A stretch of 53,150 nucleotides of DNA from Campylobacteraceae bacterium (GTDB lineage Bacteria; Campylobacterota; Campylobacteria; Campylobacterales; Sulfurovaceae). A program made the position numbers and the translations under genes. Where the stretch lies: the NCBI GenBank assembly GCA_027065385.1, contig JAMOOP010000043.1, forward strand, positions 1 to 53,150, in the 5' to 3' direction. Positions 16,063 to 25,208 of the stretch are shown one piece after another. The notes beneath the pieces were generated by a model, which did not search any database, was not told where the DNA came from, and saw only the letters and a list, made by a program, of their open reading frames with translations. Every line of letters begins with the position of its first letter. Positions within the stretch are counted from its first letter, which is position 1.

Positions 16063-17611
16063 AAAAAATCTCTCCATACTGCTGTTTAAAATACTCAATA
16101 CTCACTTTATGTCCCATAACTAAAAGAATATCTCCTACTCTAATATCTATTTTTTTAGGAGGATTAAATACAAACTCCTCTTTTCGTCCACATTGAAAAC
16201 CAATAAAAAGTAGTTTATGTCTTTTAAAATCAATCTCCTCAATCTTTTTACCAACCAATTTATAATGAGTAATTGTTGATATTTCATCAAGTTGAGATAG
16301 ATTTTGCCCTGTTAACATAGAGTATATAGCACGATACATAGCAGGTTGAGTAATAGCAAAAAGTAACATTCTATTTGCCACCATACTAGGTAAAACCACA
16401 TGGTCAACCCCTGCTAATTTAAATTTCTTCTCCATCTTTTCATCACTTGCCCTTGCTATAACTTTAATATTTTTAGATAAAGCTTTAGCATTTAGTGTTA
16501 TATATATATTATTTACATCACTTCCAGTTAGTGCTAAAAGTGTAATATTAGAGTAATCAATATTAAATTTTGCAATAACATCATGCCGACTTGCATCTTC
16601 ATTAATAATATTATATCCCTCTTTAATTCCTATCTCTACTCTTTTTGTATCTTCTTCTATAATAACATACTCATAAGAGAGCAGAGAGTTATTTTTTAAA
16701 AACATTCGTGTCATCTGTCCATAACCGCATATTATTATAAAATCTTTATTTTTATTAATTCTCTCCACTATACGGTTCTCTTTTAACTCACTTAGTTTTT
16801 CAGAAAATGCAGAAACAATAATAGAAGTTACAAATGAAATCATAGCTATACCACTAATAATAATTATCATAGATACAACTCGCCCTGCTGAAGTAATTGG
16901 TGAAATATCTCCATAACCAACAGATGATATAGTAATTAATGCCCAATACATAGCATCAAATAGAGAGTTTATATTTGGATTTGTTCTCTCTTCAAATACA
17001 TATATAGCAATTCCTGCTGTACTTACAATAAATACAAGTAAAAAAAGAAGAGTCATAAGTTCAAATCGTTTAGTAGCTAAAACCTCAACAAACTGATGAA
17101 TACTTTTTGTATATCTAAGTAATTTAAATACACGAAATAGTACAAATATACGCAAAACTCTTAATGGTCTATATGCAGGAAGAATTGCCAATAGATCAAC
17201 AATAGCTGAAGGTGATAACATATATGCTAATTTACCTTTTATAGTTCTTTTAAAAGGAAGCCAAGGTTTAAAAGATTTCTTTAGAAATTTAGCCTCTTCA
17301 TACTCTTTTACAATCTCTGTATGTAAATCATTATAAACCCAAAATCTAAGAATATACTCTAAAGAAAAAATAGCAGTAACTGCATATACATCAAAATCAT
17401 CAACCCAAATAGGAACAGGATTTTTTACCTCATAAACTAAAATAACTACAGATATTAAAATAAGAAAAATCATAAAAGAGTCAAAATATCTCTTATATAT
17501 AAAATCTGGATTTTGTAAAAAATTATAAAAAAGCTTTTTTGTATCTTTATATCGTTTAGAACGATGCAGAAAAAAAGCTATTTTTAGTATATATTTTATA
17601 AACATTATCAA
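16055..17611 (-). CDS. Voltage-sensor-type potassium channel with RCK domain
   Basis: The product is a 518-residue six-helix channel. The S4-like helix RPLRVLRIFVLFRVFKLLRY (about residues 145-164) has Arg or Lys at every third position, as in voltage sensors. The pore has ALITISSVGYGDISP with the K+ filter VGYGD (about 226-230). Cytosolic RCK-N (FIIICGYGQMTRMF, about 288-301) and TrkA-C (about 440-518) domains gate the pore in response to nucleotide or ions. It probably sets K+ balance in the inner membrane. The start could be Met1 or Met3. The gene overlaps the downstream soluble RCK gene by 8 bp, so translation is coupled. Confidence 0.88.
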   Translation of the reverse strand: MIMFIKYILKIAFFLHRSKRYKDTKKLFYNFLQNPDFIYKRYFDSFMIFLILISVVILVYEVKNPVPIWVDDFDVYAVTAIFSLEYILRFWVYNDLHTEIVKEYEEAKFLKKSFKPWLPFKRTIKGKLAYMLSPSAIVDLLAILPAYRPLRVLRIFVLFRVFKLLRYTKSIHQFVEVLATKRFELMTLLFLLVFIVSTAGIAIYVFEERTNPNINSLFDAMYWALITISSVGYGDISPITSAGRVVSMIIIISGIAMISFVTSIIVSAFSEKLSELKENRIVERINKNKDFIIICGYGQMTRMFLKNNSLLSYEYVIIEEDTKRVEIGIKEGYNIINEDASRHDVIAKFNIDYSNITLLALTGSDVNNIYITLNAKALSKNIKVIARASDEKMEKKFKLAGVDHVVLPSMVANRMLLFAITQPAMYRAIYSMLTGQNLSQLDEISTITHYKLVGKKIEEIDFKRHKLLFIGFQCGRKEEFVFNPPKKIDIRVGDILLVMGHKVSIEYFKQQYGEIFYG

Positions 17612-17791
17612 ATAAACCTTTCCCTTGAATTTATTTATTAAAATTTTTGTCTATTCTATCTGTTGTATGATTTATCTACAATTAAATTAAACTTTTTATA
17701 TAATAAATATATATCTTTGGTGGGAATTATAGAATTATAAATTTAATTAATAAAAAATATTAGAGGTAAATTGATTATAAAAATAAGAAAG

Positions 17792-17818
17792 ATAGGGACA
17801 ATCTATTGTAGTCCCTAT
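17792..17818 (-). terminator. Terminator of the 51-residue ORF
   Basis: Read on the minus strand, ATAGGGAC (17818-17811) pairs with GTCCCTAT (17799-17792) around an 11-nt loop and is followed by a T-rich run. It begins inside the stop codon of the small ORF. Confidence 0.55.
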
Positions 17819-17973
17819 TATTTGAAAGCTGATATATATACTAACTCTTTTGCTCTGTCATTGAATACTATTTCGGGGTTATACTCTCTTAGAAATCTTG
17901 CTAAATCTTTTGCTGTTTGACACCCATACTCAATTGCAATTTTTAATAAATTATTTTTATGTCCCATTTTCAT
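17818..17973 (-). CDS. Small protein of 51 residues, function unknown
   Basis: The frame starts MKMGHKNNLLKIAIEYG, ends VYISAFK, and is mainly helical with mixed charge. AAAAGGAT lies six bases before the ATG and a hairpin terminator begins at its stop codon, so it has all the marks of a small transcription unit. A second ATG two codons later is possible. I recognise no domain; the KIAIEYGCQTAKDLARFL segment could be one helix-turn-helix-like unit, which is weak evidence. It sits alone in the 618-bp gap between the K+ channel and dnaE. The rest of the gap (17612-17790 and 17974-18229) is AT-rich and shows no other gene. Confidence 0.5.
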   Translation of the reverse strand: MKMGHKNNLLKIAIEYGCQTAKDLARFLREYNPEIVFNDRAKELVYISAFK

Positions 17974-18229
17974 AATATATCCTTTTAAAAATTTTGTTTT
18001 ATTAAATAACTAATTTAATTATAGAGTATAAGATATAATATATAACTTAAAAATAAATAAAAGTATATTTTTAGTTATTATTTTTATCTAATGTTAAATA
18101 TATAAAAACAAATTTAAATATAAGAGAATAAATATAAAACAACATATAGAAAAATTATGCTTTTTTTAACAATAAGTTTGATATATTTAATAAAATATAT
18201 AAGAATTAAAAAATTTTAAAAGGCAATAT

Positions 18230-21200
18230 ATGTCCAATGTCAAATATACCCATCTACATCTTCACACTGAATACTCTATGCTTGATGGGGCAAATAAGAT
18301 TGATGTTTTAGCATCTAAAATTAAAGAGTTAGGTATGGACTCTGTAGCCATGACAGACCATGGTAATATGTTTGGAACAATTACTTTTTATAATACTATG
18401 AAAAAAGCAGGTATTAAACCTATTATTGGAATGGAGGCTTATATTCATAATGAGGCTGATATTGGTGATAAGAGTACAAGACAGAGATTTCACTTGTGTC
18501 TATATGCAAAAAATGATATAGGCTATAAAAATCTTATGTTTCTATCTTCACAAGCATATATTTATGGATTTTATTATTATCCTAGAATAAATTGGGAATT
18601 ACTTAAAAACCATTCAGAGGGACTTATCTGCTCTAGTGCTTGTCTGCAAGGTGAAATAAATTGGCATTTGAATTTAAGTGAAAAAAATATTAAAAATGGA
18701 GCAAAGGGGTATGAAGAGGCAAAAAGGGTAGCTTTGCGTTATAAAGAAGTGTTTGGAGATGATTTCTATATGGAGATTATGCGTCATGGAATTGACCATC
18801 AATACAATATAGATAAACAGATTATCCAACTCTCACAAGAGACAGGAATTAAAATAATAGCTACAAATGATACACACTACACTCTAAAAAAAGATGCAGA
18901 TGCACATGAAGCTTTTATGTGTATAGCTATGAATAAACTATATGATGACCCAAATAGAATGAGACACTCGGTGCATGAGTTTTATATTAAATCTCCCCAA
19001 GAGATGGCAAGACTATTTGCAGATATTCCAGAAGCTATTAGTAATACACAAGAGATAGCCAATAAGTGTAATTTGGAGATAAAACTAGGAAACCCAACCC
19101 CACCAAACTTTAAATTTACAATAGAGAGAGCTAAAAAGGCAGGAATTATATTACCTTTTCCTAATAAAGAGTACTCTTTAGAAAACGATAAAGCCCTATT
19201 TATTCATGAGTCAAAAAAGGGTTTAGAGGAGAGATTAAAAATAGTTCCAAAAGAGAAACATCAAGAGTATAGAGATAGACTTCAAGTTGAGATGGATATT
19301 ATAAACTCTATGAAATTCCCTGGTTATATGCTTATTGTTTGGGAGTTTGTTGACCAAGCTAAACAGATGGGTATTCCTGTAGGGCCAGGGCGTGGGTCCG
19401 CTGCAGGTAGTTTAGTAGCCTATTCTCTTAAAATCACAGATATAGACCCACTACCCTATGGATTACTTTTTGAGAGATTTCTAAATCCTGAAAGGGTATC
19501 TATGCCCGATATTGATATGGATTTTTGTCAAGCAAGACGGCAAGAGATATTAGATTATGTTATTGACAAATATGGAAGATATAATGTGGCTCAAATTATA
19601 ACTTTTGGTAAGCTTCAAGCTAAAGGGGTTATAAGAGATGTAGCAAGGGTATTAGATATGCCATACTCTCAAGCTGATGCTATGGCAAAACTTATTCCTG
19701 ATGAGTTGGGTATTAATTTAAAGAAATCTTTTGAAAAAGAGCCAAAGATAAAGGCTTTAATAGATAGTAATCCTCAAGCTAAAAGAGTTTGGAATTATGC
19801 TTTAGCACTAGAGGGATTAAATAGAAATGCAGGAACACATGCAGCGGGAGTTGTAATATCTAATGAAGAGCTTTGGAAAAAGACACCTATTTTTAAACCA
19901 ACAGGACAAGATACTTTAGCTACTCAATATAATGGTAAGTATGTAGAAGATGTTGACCTCATCAAATTTGACTTTTTGGGTTTAAAGACTCTAACTGTCA
20001 TTGAGGAAGCTAATAAACTTGTAGAGAAAAGAACAGGTAAGAGGATAGATTTTATTCATGAAGATATTAATGATAGAGGGGTTTATGATTATATCTCAAC
20101 AGGGGATACACTAGGACTATTTCAGATAGAATCAGCAGGTATGCAAGATTTAGCCAAAAAGTTAAAGCCTAGTGGATTTGAAGATATTATTGCTATGTTA
20201 GCTTTATATAGACCTGGTCCTATGGAGTCAGGAATGCTTGATGATTTTGTTGAGCGAAAACATGGAAGAGCAGAGATTACATATATGTTTCCCGAACTTG
20301 AACCAATTTTAAAACCAACCTATGGGGTTATTGTATATCAAGAGCAAGTTATGCAGATAGTTCAAACTATTGGTGGATTTAGTCTTGGTGGGGCTGATTT
20401 AGTTCGTCGTGCTATGGGAAAAAAGATTAAAGAGGAGATGGATAGATTAAAGGGTGAATTTGCTGAAGGTGCTAGTAAAAAAGGGTTTAATAAAGATAAA
20501 GCAGAAGAGTTATTTGATTTAATTGTAAAATTTGCAGGGTATGGTTTTAATAAATCCCATTCTGCAGCTTACGCTATGATTACATTTTATACCTCATTTT
20601 TAAAATACTACTACCCAACCGAATTTATGTCTGCTATCTTAACACTAGAGAAAAATAATACAGATAAGGTTGTAAAGTATGTAGATGAGCTAAAAAGGCT
20701 TGGAATTGAGCTTAGACCACCAAATATTAACCGTTCAGATTTAGTTTTTCAAGCTGATAATATTAATGGGAAAAATATTGTATTTTTTGGTATGGGTGCT
20801 TTAAAAGGTGCTGGAGATGTGGCAATTAACTCTATTATAGAGACTCGTAATGAGAGTGGTGAGTTTAAGGATATGAGTGATTTTATATCACGAATTGATG
20901 CTAGTAAAGTTAATAAAAGAGTAATAGAAACTTTAGCAAAGGCAGGGGCATTTGATGAGTTTGGATATACAAGAAAAGCCATAATTACCCAAATAGAGTA
21001 TATTGTAGAAATGGCTTCAAAAGCAATGTTAGCTAGAAAACAGGCTGTTGGTTCTCTTTTTGGAGATAGTGAAGAGATGACAACTGTTAGAGTTGATATT
21101 AAACATATAGAAGAGTATGATTTATTAGAACTTTTGGCAATAGAGAAAGAGTCTTTAGGATTTTATGTATCAGGTCACCCACTAGATAAATATAGAGAAC

Positions 21201-21787
21201 AGTTAGATAATATAAATTATACTCTAAGTTCAGAGATAGAGGATTTAGCAGATGGTTCACAAGCTCTTATTGTTGGTAAAATAGAAGGAATTGTGGAAAA
21301 AATCTCTAAAAAAGGTAATAAGTTTGGAATAGCCAATATTATGGATTTACATGGAAATATTGAACTTATGCTATTTGAAAATAGATTAGAAGAGTTAGAA
21401 GAGGATTTCGATTTATCTAAACCTATTGCTTTTAAAGTTAGAATTAGTAAAGATGGTGATTTTACTAGAATGAATATACTTAAAATTGAGTCTTTAAAAG
21501 ATGCAAAAAAAGAGAAAGTTAAGATAAAAAAAGAGGTAAAACATACACCAGAGCCGACTCTTCCTCCAATCATATTATCTATTAATCTTATGCCAGATAG
21601 TAAAGTTATAGAAGATTTATACTGTTTAGCACAAAAATACAGAGGAAACCACCCACTACAACTTGCTATTAAATCTAAACTATCTGATGTAATTATCGAG
21701 TCTAATATGAGAGTATCTCAAATGATAATAGAAGAGGCTAAAAGACTTGGTGTTTATATAGAAGAAAAATTAGTTAAGGTATCTTAA
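18230..21787 (+). CDS. dnaE: DNA polymerase III alpha subunit
   Basis: This is the catalytic subunit of the replicative polymerase, 1185 residues. The N-terminal PHP domain begins TYLHLHTEYS-like (HLHLHTEYSMLDG, residues 8-20). The C-family polymerase palm has GPGRGSAAGS (about 385-394) and catalytic PDIDMDF with Asp427 and Asp429. The helix-hairpin-helix and OB domains (about 990-1080: GSQALIVGKIEGIVEKI) and a C-terminal tau-binding region follow. Length matches the family. No proofreading exonuclease is fused. AAAAGGC precedes the ATG. Downstream, a 7-bp hairpin separates it from glgA. Confidence 0.97.
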   Translation: MSNVKYTHLHLHTEYSMLDGANKIDVLASKIKELGMDSVAMTDHGNMFGTITFYNTMKKAGIKPIIGMEAYIHNEADIGDKSTRQRFHLCLYAKNDIGYKNLMFLSSQAYIYGFYYYPRINWELLKNHSEGLICSSACLQGEINWHLNLSEKNIKNGAKGYEEAKRVALRYKEVFGDDFYMEIMRHGIDHQYNIDKQIIQLSQETGIKIIATNDTHYTLKKDADAHEAFMCIAMNKLYDDPNRMRHSVHEFYIKSPQEMARLFADIPEAISNTQEIANKCNLEIKLGNPTPPNFKFTIERAKKAGIILPFPNKEYSLENDKALFIHESKKGLEERLKIVPKEKHQEYRDRLQVEMDIINSMKFPGYMLIVWEFVDQAKQMGIPVGPGRGSAAGSLVAYSLKITDIDPLPYGLLFERFLNPERVSMPDIDMDFCQARRQEILDYVIDKYGRYNVAQIITFGKLQAKGVIRDVARVLDMPYSQADAMAKLIPDELGINLKKSFEKEPKIKALIDSNPQAKRVWNYALALEGLNRNAGTHAAGVVISNEELWKKTPIFKPTGQDTLATQYNGKYVEDVDLIKFDFLGLKTLTVIEEANKLVEKRTGKRIDFIHEDINDRGVYDYISTGDTLGLFQIESAGMQDLAKKLKPSGFEDIIAMLALYRPGPMESGMLDDFVERKHGRAEITYMFPELEPILKPTYGVIVYQEQVMQIVQTIGGFSLGGADLVRRAMGKKIKEEMDRLKGEFAEGASKKGFNKDKAEELFDLIVKFAGYGFNKSHSAAYAMITFYTSFLKYYYPTEFMSAILTLEKNNTDKVVKYVDELKRLGIELRPPNINRSDLVFQADNINGKNIVFFGMGALKGAGDVAINSIIETRNESGEFKDMSDFISRIDASKVNKRVIETLAKAGAFDEFGYTRKAIITQIEYIVEMASKAMLARKQAVGSLFGDSEEMTTVRVDIKHIEEYDLLELLAIEKESLGFYVSGHPLDKYREQLDNINYTLSSEIEDLADGSQALIVGKIEGIVEKISKKGNKFGIANIMDLHGNIELMLFENRLEELEEDFDLSKPIAFKVRISKDGDFTRMNILKIESLKDAKKEKVKIKKEVKHTPEPTLPPIILSINLMPDSKVIEDLYCLAQKYRGNHPLQLAIKSKLSDVIIESNMRVSQMIIEEAKRLGVYIEEKLVKVS

Positions 21788-21790
21788 TTA

Positions 21791-21810
21791 TTTAGCCTTA
21801 TTTGGCTAAA
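21791..21810 (+). other. Hairpin between dnaE and glgA
   Basis: TTTAGCC pairs with GGCTAAA over a 6-nt loop just after the dnaE stop. No T run follows, so it may be a weak terminator, letting some transcription pass into glgA. Confidence 0.35.
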
Positions 21811-21841
21811 ATATCTTAAATAAAATTTAAAAAGGAAAGAA

Positions 21842-23308
21842 TTGAATATACTATTTGTAGCAAGTGAAGTGGCAGGATATGCTAAGAGTGGTGGTTTAGC
21901 AGATGTCTCATCTGCTCTTCCTAAAGCTTTAAAAAAATTGGGACATAATATAAAAGTTGTAATGCCTAGATACTACAGCATAGATAAAAAAGAGTTAAAA
22001 TCTTTAGGTGAAATGGCTGTTCCTATGGGTAGTTTAGGTGAATTTTGGTGTGAAGTTTTTATTGGTAATATGGGTGGTGTTGAGATATATTTTATAGATT
22101 ATGAACTTTACTTTGGTAGAGCAAATCTATATACAGATAGCAAAGGTTTAGCTTATGGAGATAATGATGAGAGATTTATATTTTTAAGTAAAGCATCATT
22201 TGAACTTGCTAAAAAAATAGATTTTATAGTAGAGATTATTCATGCTAACGATTGGCATACAGCTATTATGCCACTTCTACTAAAAGCAAAATATCAATAT
22301 AACAAATATTTTAAAAATAGCTCTACAGTTTTAACTATACACAATATGCAACATCAAGGAAAATTTACAACTAAAATAATAGATATAGCAGAGGTTGGTT
22401 GGGAGAGTTTTACATCTGATAACTTAGAAGAGTTTGGAATGGTTAATCTCTTAAAATCTGGAATAACTCAAAGTGATGTAATAAATACAGTAAGTCCAAC
22501 TTATGCCAAAGAGATTAAAACAGCTCAATTTGGTTGGGGATTAGATAGTTATTTAAGGGGTAGAGAGTTACTTTTTGGTATTTTAAATGGAGTAGATTAT
22601 AGAGAGTGGAGTCCAAAAGAGGATAAATATATAGTTAAAAACTATAGTTTAGAGACTATAGAAGATAAACTAATATGCAAAAAAGATTTACAAAAACTCT
22701 TTAATCTACCCACAAATCCCAATATACCAATAATCGGATTTGTAGGAAGATTTGCAACTCAAAAGGGAATTGAGCTTATATCTCAATCTATTTGGGAACT
22801 ATTGGAACTTGATATTCAAATAGTAATATTAGGAAGTGGTGAAAAGTGGGCAGAGGGATTTTTTAGCGACATAGCAAAAAGATACCCAACTAAAATTGCA
22901 TCGTTTATAGGTTATAGTGAAGAGTTAGCACATAAAATAGAGGCTGGTTCAGATATCTTTTTAATGCCTAGTCTATTTGAACCTTGTGGATTAAATCAGA
23001 TATACTCTTTAGCTTATGGAACTTTACCAATAGTTAGGGCTGTTGGTGGATTAGATGATACTATTAGAAATTTTGATAAATATACTAAAAGTCCTAATGG
23101 ATTTAAATTTTATGATGCCTCAAAAGATGCTCTAGTTGGAACTGTAAAATGGGCAGTTGATACATACTATAATAATAGAGATGGTTTTAATATATTAATA
23201 AAAAATGGTATGAAAGATAGATTTGATTGGGATATTTCAGCTAAAAAATATGAAAAGTTATATAAGGTAGCAGTGTATAAAAAGGAGTTAGAGAGTGATA
23301 AACTATAG
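21842..23308 (+). CDS. glgA: Glycogen synthase (ADP-glucose type)
   Basis: It extends alpha-1,4-glucan from ADP-glucose in the cytoplasm. The 488-residue GT5 enzyme has KSGGLADV at residues 15-22 (ADP-glucose contact, Lys15), HANDWHT at about 138, GFVGRFATQKG at about 301 and the EPCGLNQIYSLAYGT nucleotide-sugar motif near 381. The start is TTG at 21842, with AAAGGAAAG directly upstream; it gives the canonical MNILFVASEVAG start and no ATG fits. It overlaps glgB by 14 bp. ADP-glucose pyrophosphorylase (GlgC) is not in the window. Confidence 0.95.
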   Translation: MNILFVASEVAGYAKSGGLADVSSALPKALKKLGHNIKVVMPRYYSIDKKELKSLGEMAVPMGSLGEFWCEVFIGNMGGVEIYFIDYELYFGRANLYTDSKGLAYGDNDERFIFLSKASFELAKKIDFIVEIIHANDWHTAIMPLLLKAKYQYNKYFKNSSTVLTIHNMQHQGKFTTKIIDIAEVGWESFTSDNLEEFGMVNLLKSGITQSDVINTVSPTYAKEIKTAQFGWGLDSYLRGRELLFGILNGVDYREWSPKEDKYIVKNYSLETIEDKLICKKDLQKLFNLPTNPNIPIIGFVGRFATQKGIELISQSIWELLELDIQIVILGSGEKWAEGFFSDIAKRYPTKIASFIGYSEELAHKIEAGSDIFLMPSLFEPCGLNQIYSLAYGTLPIVRAVGGLDDTIRNFDKYTKSPNGFKFYDASKDALVGTVKWAVDTYYNNRDGFNILIKNGMKDRFDWDISAKKYEKLYKVAVYKKELESDKL

Positions 23309-25085
23309 ACTATATAATAAATTAGGTTGTTTTATTAAAGAGAATGGTGTTACTTTTAAAGTGTATGCACCTAATGCTAAGTCAGTATCTGTTATTGGTG
23401 ATTTTAATAACTATAATAAAAGCAAAAATAGACTTAAAAAAAATAAGACAGGTATTTGGAGTGGAAAAGTTAAAAACGCTAAAATTGAAGACTCCTATAA
23501 ATATTTTATTGAGACTAAAGATGGTAGAGAGTTTCTAAAAGCAGACCCTTATGCTAGGTATGCAGAGGTTAAACCAAATTCGGCATCTATTATCTTTAAT
23601 AGTGAGTATAAGTTCAAGTATGATAAGCCTAAAAGAGATGAGGCTATATCTATATATGAGGTTCATTTAGGCTCATGGAGACGAAAAAATGGTGAATATT
23701 TAACATATAAAGATTTTGGTAAAAGTTTAGTTAAATATGTAAAAAAAATGGGTTTTACACACATTGAGCTACTTCCTGTTATGGAACACCCTTATGATGG
23801 CTCTTGGGGTTATCAAGATACAGGATATTTTGCACCAACTTCACGGTATGGAACACCTGATGAGTTTAAATATTTTATAGATATATGCCATAAACATAAT
23901 ATTGGTGTAATTTTAGATTGGGTTCCCTCTCATTTTGCTACAGATGGTCATGGATTGATTGCTTTTGATGGAACAGCTCTTTATGAACACCCTAATCATC
24001 AAAAAGGTTACCACCCACAATGGAAAAGTAATATTTTTAACTATGATAATGATTATGTTAAGTCTTTTTTAATTAGTAGTGCTTTATGGTGGGTTGAGGA
24101 GTATAATATAGATGGAATTCGTGTTGATGGTGTGGCTTCTATGTTATATTTAGATTATGTAAGAGAAGATGGTGAGTGGAGTCCAAATGAGTATGGAGAT
24201 AATTTAAATCTTGGAGCTATAGATTTTTTAAAAAAATTAAATAGAACCATTCATAAAAAAGATAAAAATGTTTTAATGATAGCAGAAGAGTCCACCACAT
24301 TCTTAGGCGTAACCGATAAAAAAGAGGGATTAGGATTTGATTATAAGTGGAATATGGGTTGGATGAATGATACAATCTCATATTTTAAACTAGACCCCAT
24401 TAATAGACAATATCACCATAATGATAAATTAAACTTTATGTTCTCTTATGCTTTTAATGAGAATTTTATATTGCCATTAAGTCATGATGAGGTGGTACAC
24501 ATGAAAGGTAGTATGATAAATAAGATGAGTGGGCTTTATGATTGGCAATTTGCTAATTTAAGAAGTTTATATAGTTTTATGTACTCTTTTATGGGTAAAA
24601 AGTTACTATTCATGGGTAATGAGATAGCACAATTTAATGAGTGGCACTATGAGGGTAGTTTAGATTGGGAAGTTTTAGAGTATCCAGCCCATAAGGGTAT
24701 TCAGAAAATGATACAAGAGTTAAATAGATTATATAAGGAGCAAAAACCACTTCAATATGATAAAGAGGATAATTTTGAGTGGTGTAATGCAGATGATGCA
24801 AGTAGAAATATTATTGTATTTGAAAGAGTTTATAGAGAGGAGAGAATAGTTATAGTTTGTAACTTTTCAGGTGCTACATATAGAGACTACTTTACTCCTG
24901 TAACAAAAGAGGGGAAATATAGACTTATTTTCAATTCAGATAGTACAAAATTTGCAGGAGTTGATACAAATAGAAAAAGAGTTTTTAATACAACTCATTT
25001 TGTAATTGGAAAAAAAGAGAATATGATAGAGCTAGATTTAACTCCACTTAGTGTTAGGTTTTTTAAGCTTGATAGTAAGCTGTAG
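23295..25085 (+). CDS. glgB: 1,4-alpha-glucan branching enzyme
   Basis: It makes alpha-1,6 branches in glycogen. The 596-residue GH13 protein has a CBM48 module (about 10-100: VTFKVYAPNAKSVSVIGDFN), then the barrel with GIRVDGVASM (nucleophile Asp278), MIAEESTT (acid Glu331) and LSHDEVVHMKGS (transition-state Asp). A C-terminal beta domain ends it. It lacks the extra N-terminal module of the E. coli enzyme, which explains the shorter length. The start is GTG at 23295 inside glgA, with AAAGGAG eight bases before it, so translation is coupled. Glycogen made by this pair would be fed from sugar entering through the PTS or from gluconeogenesis. Confidence 0.95.
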   Translation: MINYRLYNKLGCFIKENGVTFKVYAPNAKSVSVIGDFNNYNKSKNRLKKNKTGIWSGKVKNAKIEDSYKYFIETKDGREFLKADPYARYAEVKPNSASIIFNSEYKFKYDKPKRDEAISIYEVHLGSWRRKNGEYLTYKDFGKSLVKYVKKMGFTHIELLPVMEHPYDGSWGYQDTGYFAPTSRYGTPDEFKYFIDICHKHNIGVILDWVPSHFATDGHGLIAFDGTALYEHPNHQKGYHPQWKSNIFNYDNDYVKSFLISSALWWVEEYNIDGIRVDGVASMLYLDYVREDGEWSPNEYGDNLNLGAIDFLKKLNRTIHKKDKNVLMIAEESTTFLGVTDKKEGLGFDYKWNMGWMNDTISYFKLDPINRQYHHNDKLNFMFSYAFNENFILPLSHDEVVHMKGSMINKMSGLYDWQFANLRSLYSFMYSFMGKKLLFMGNEIAQFNEWHYEGSLDWEVLEYPAHKGIQKMIQELNRLYKEQKPLQYDKEDNFEWCNADDASRNIIVFERVYREERIVIVCNFSGATYRDYFTPVTKEGKYRLIFNSDSTKFAGVDTNRKRVFNTTHFVIGKKENMIELDLTPLSVRFFKLDSKL

Positions 25086-25110
25086 AGTTTTTAACTCTAT
25101 AGTTTATTTT
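25083..25110 (+). terminator. Terminator of the glg operon
   Basis: TAGAGTT pairs with AACTCTA (7 bp, TTT loop) and is followed by TAGTTTATTTT. The stem starts at the glgB stop codon. Confidence 0.55.
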
Positions 25111-25166
25111 AGAATTACCTTATATAATCATAAACTTATAATAATGAATAATTAAAAATAAATAGC

Positions 25167-25172
25167 TATAAT
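25167..25172 (+). promoter_or_regulatory. -10 box of dapD
   Basis: TATAAT lies 37 bp before the chosen dapD start. Confidence 0.4.
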
Positions 25173-25208
25173 CCCAAAACTATAAATTAAATAAAAAAGG
25201 TGATATAT

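Noticed and set aside
17612-18229. Sigma-54 promoter near 17717 (TTGGTGGG...)
   Set aside because: The GC element at the required spacing (TTGC) is absent.
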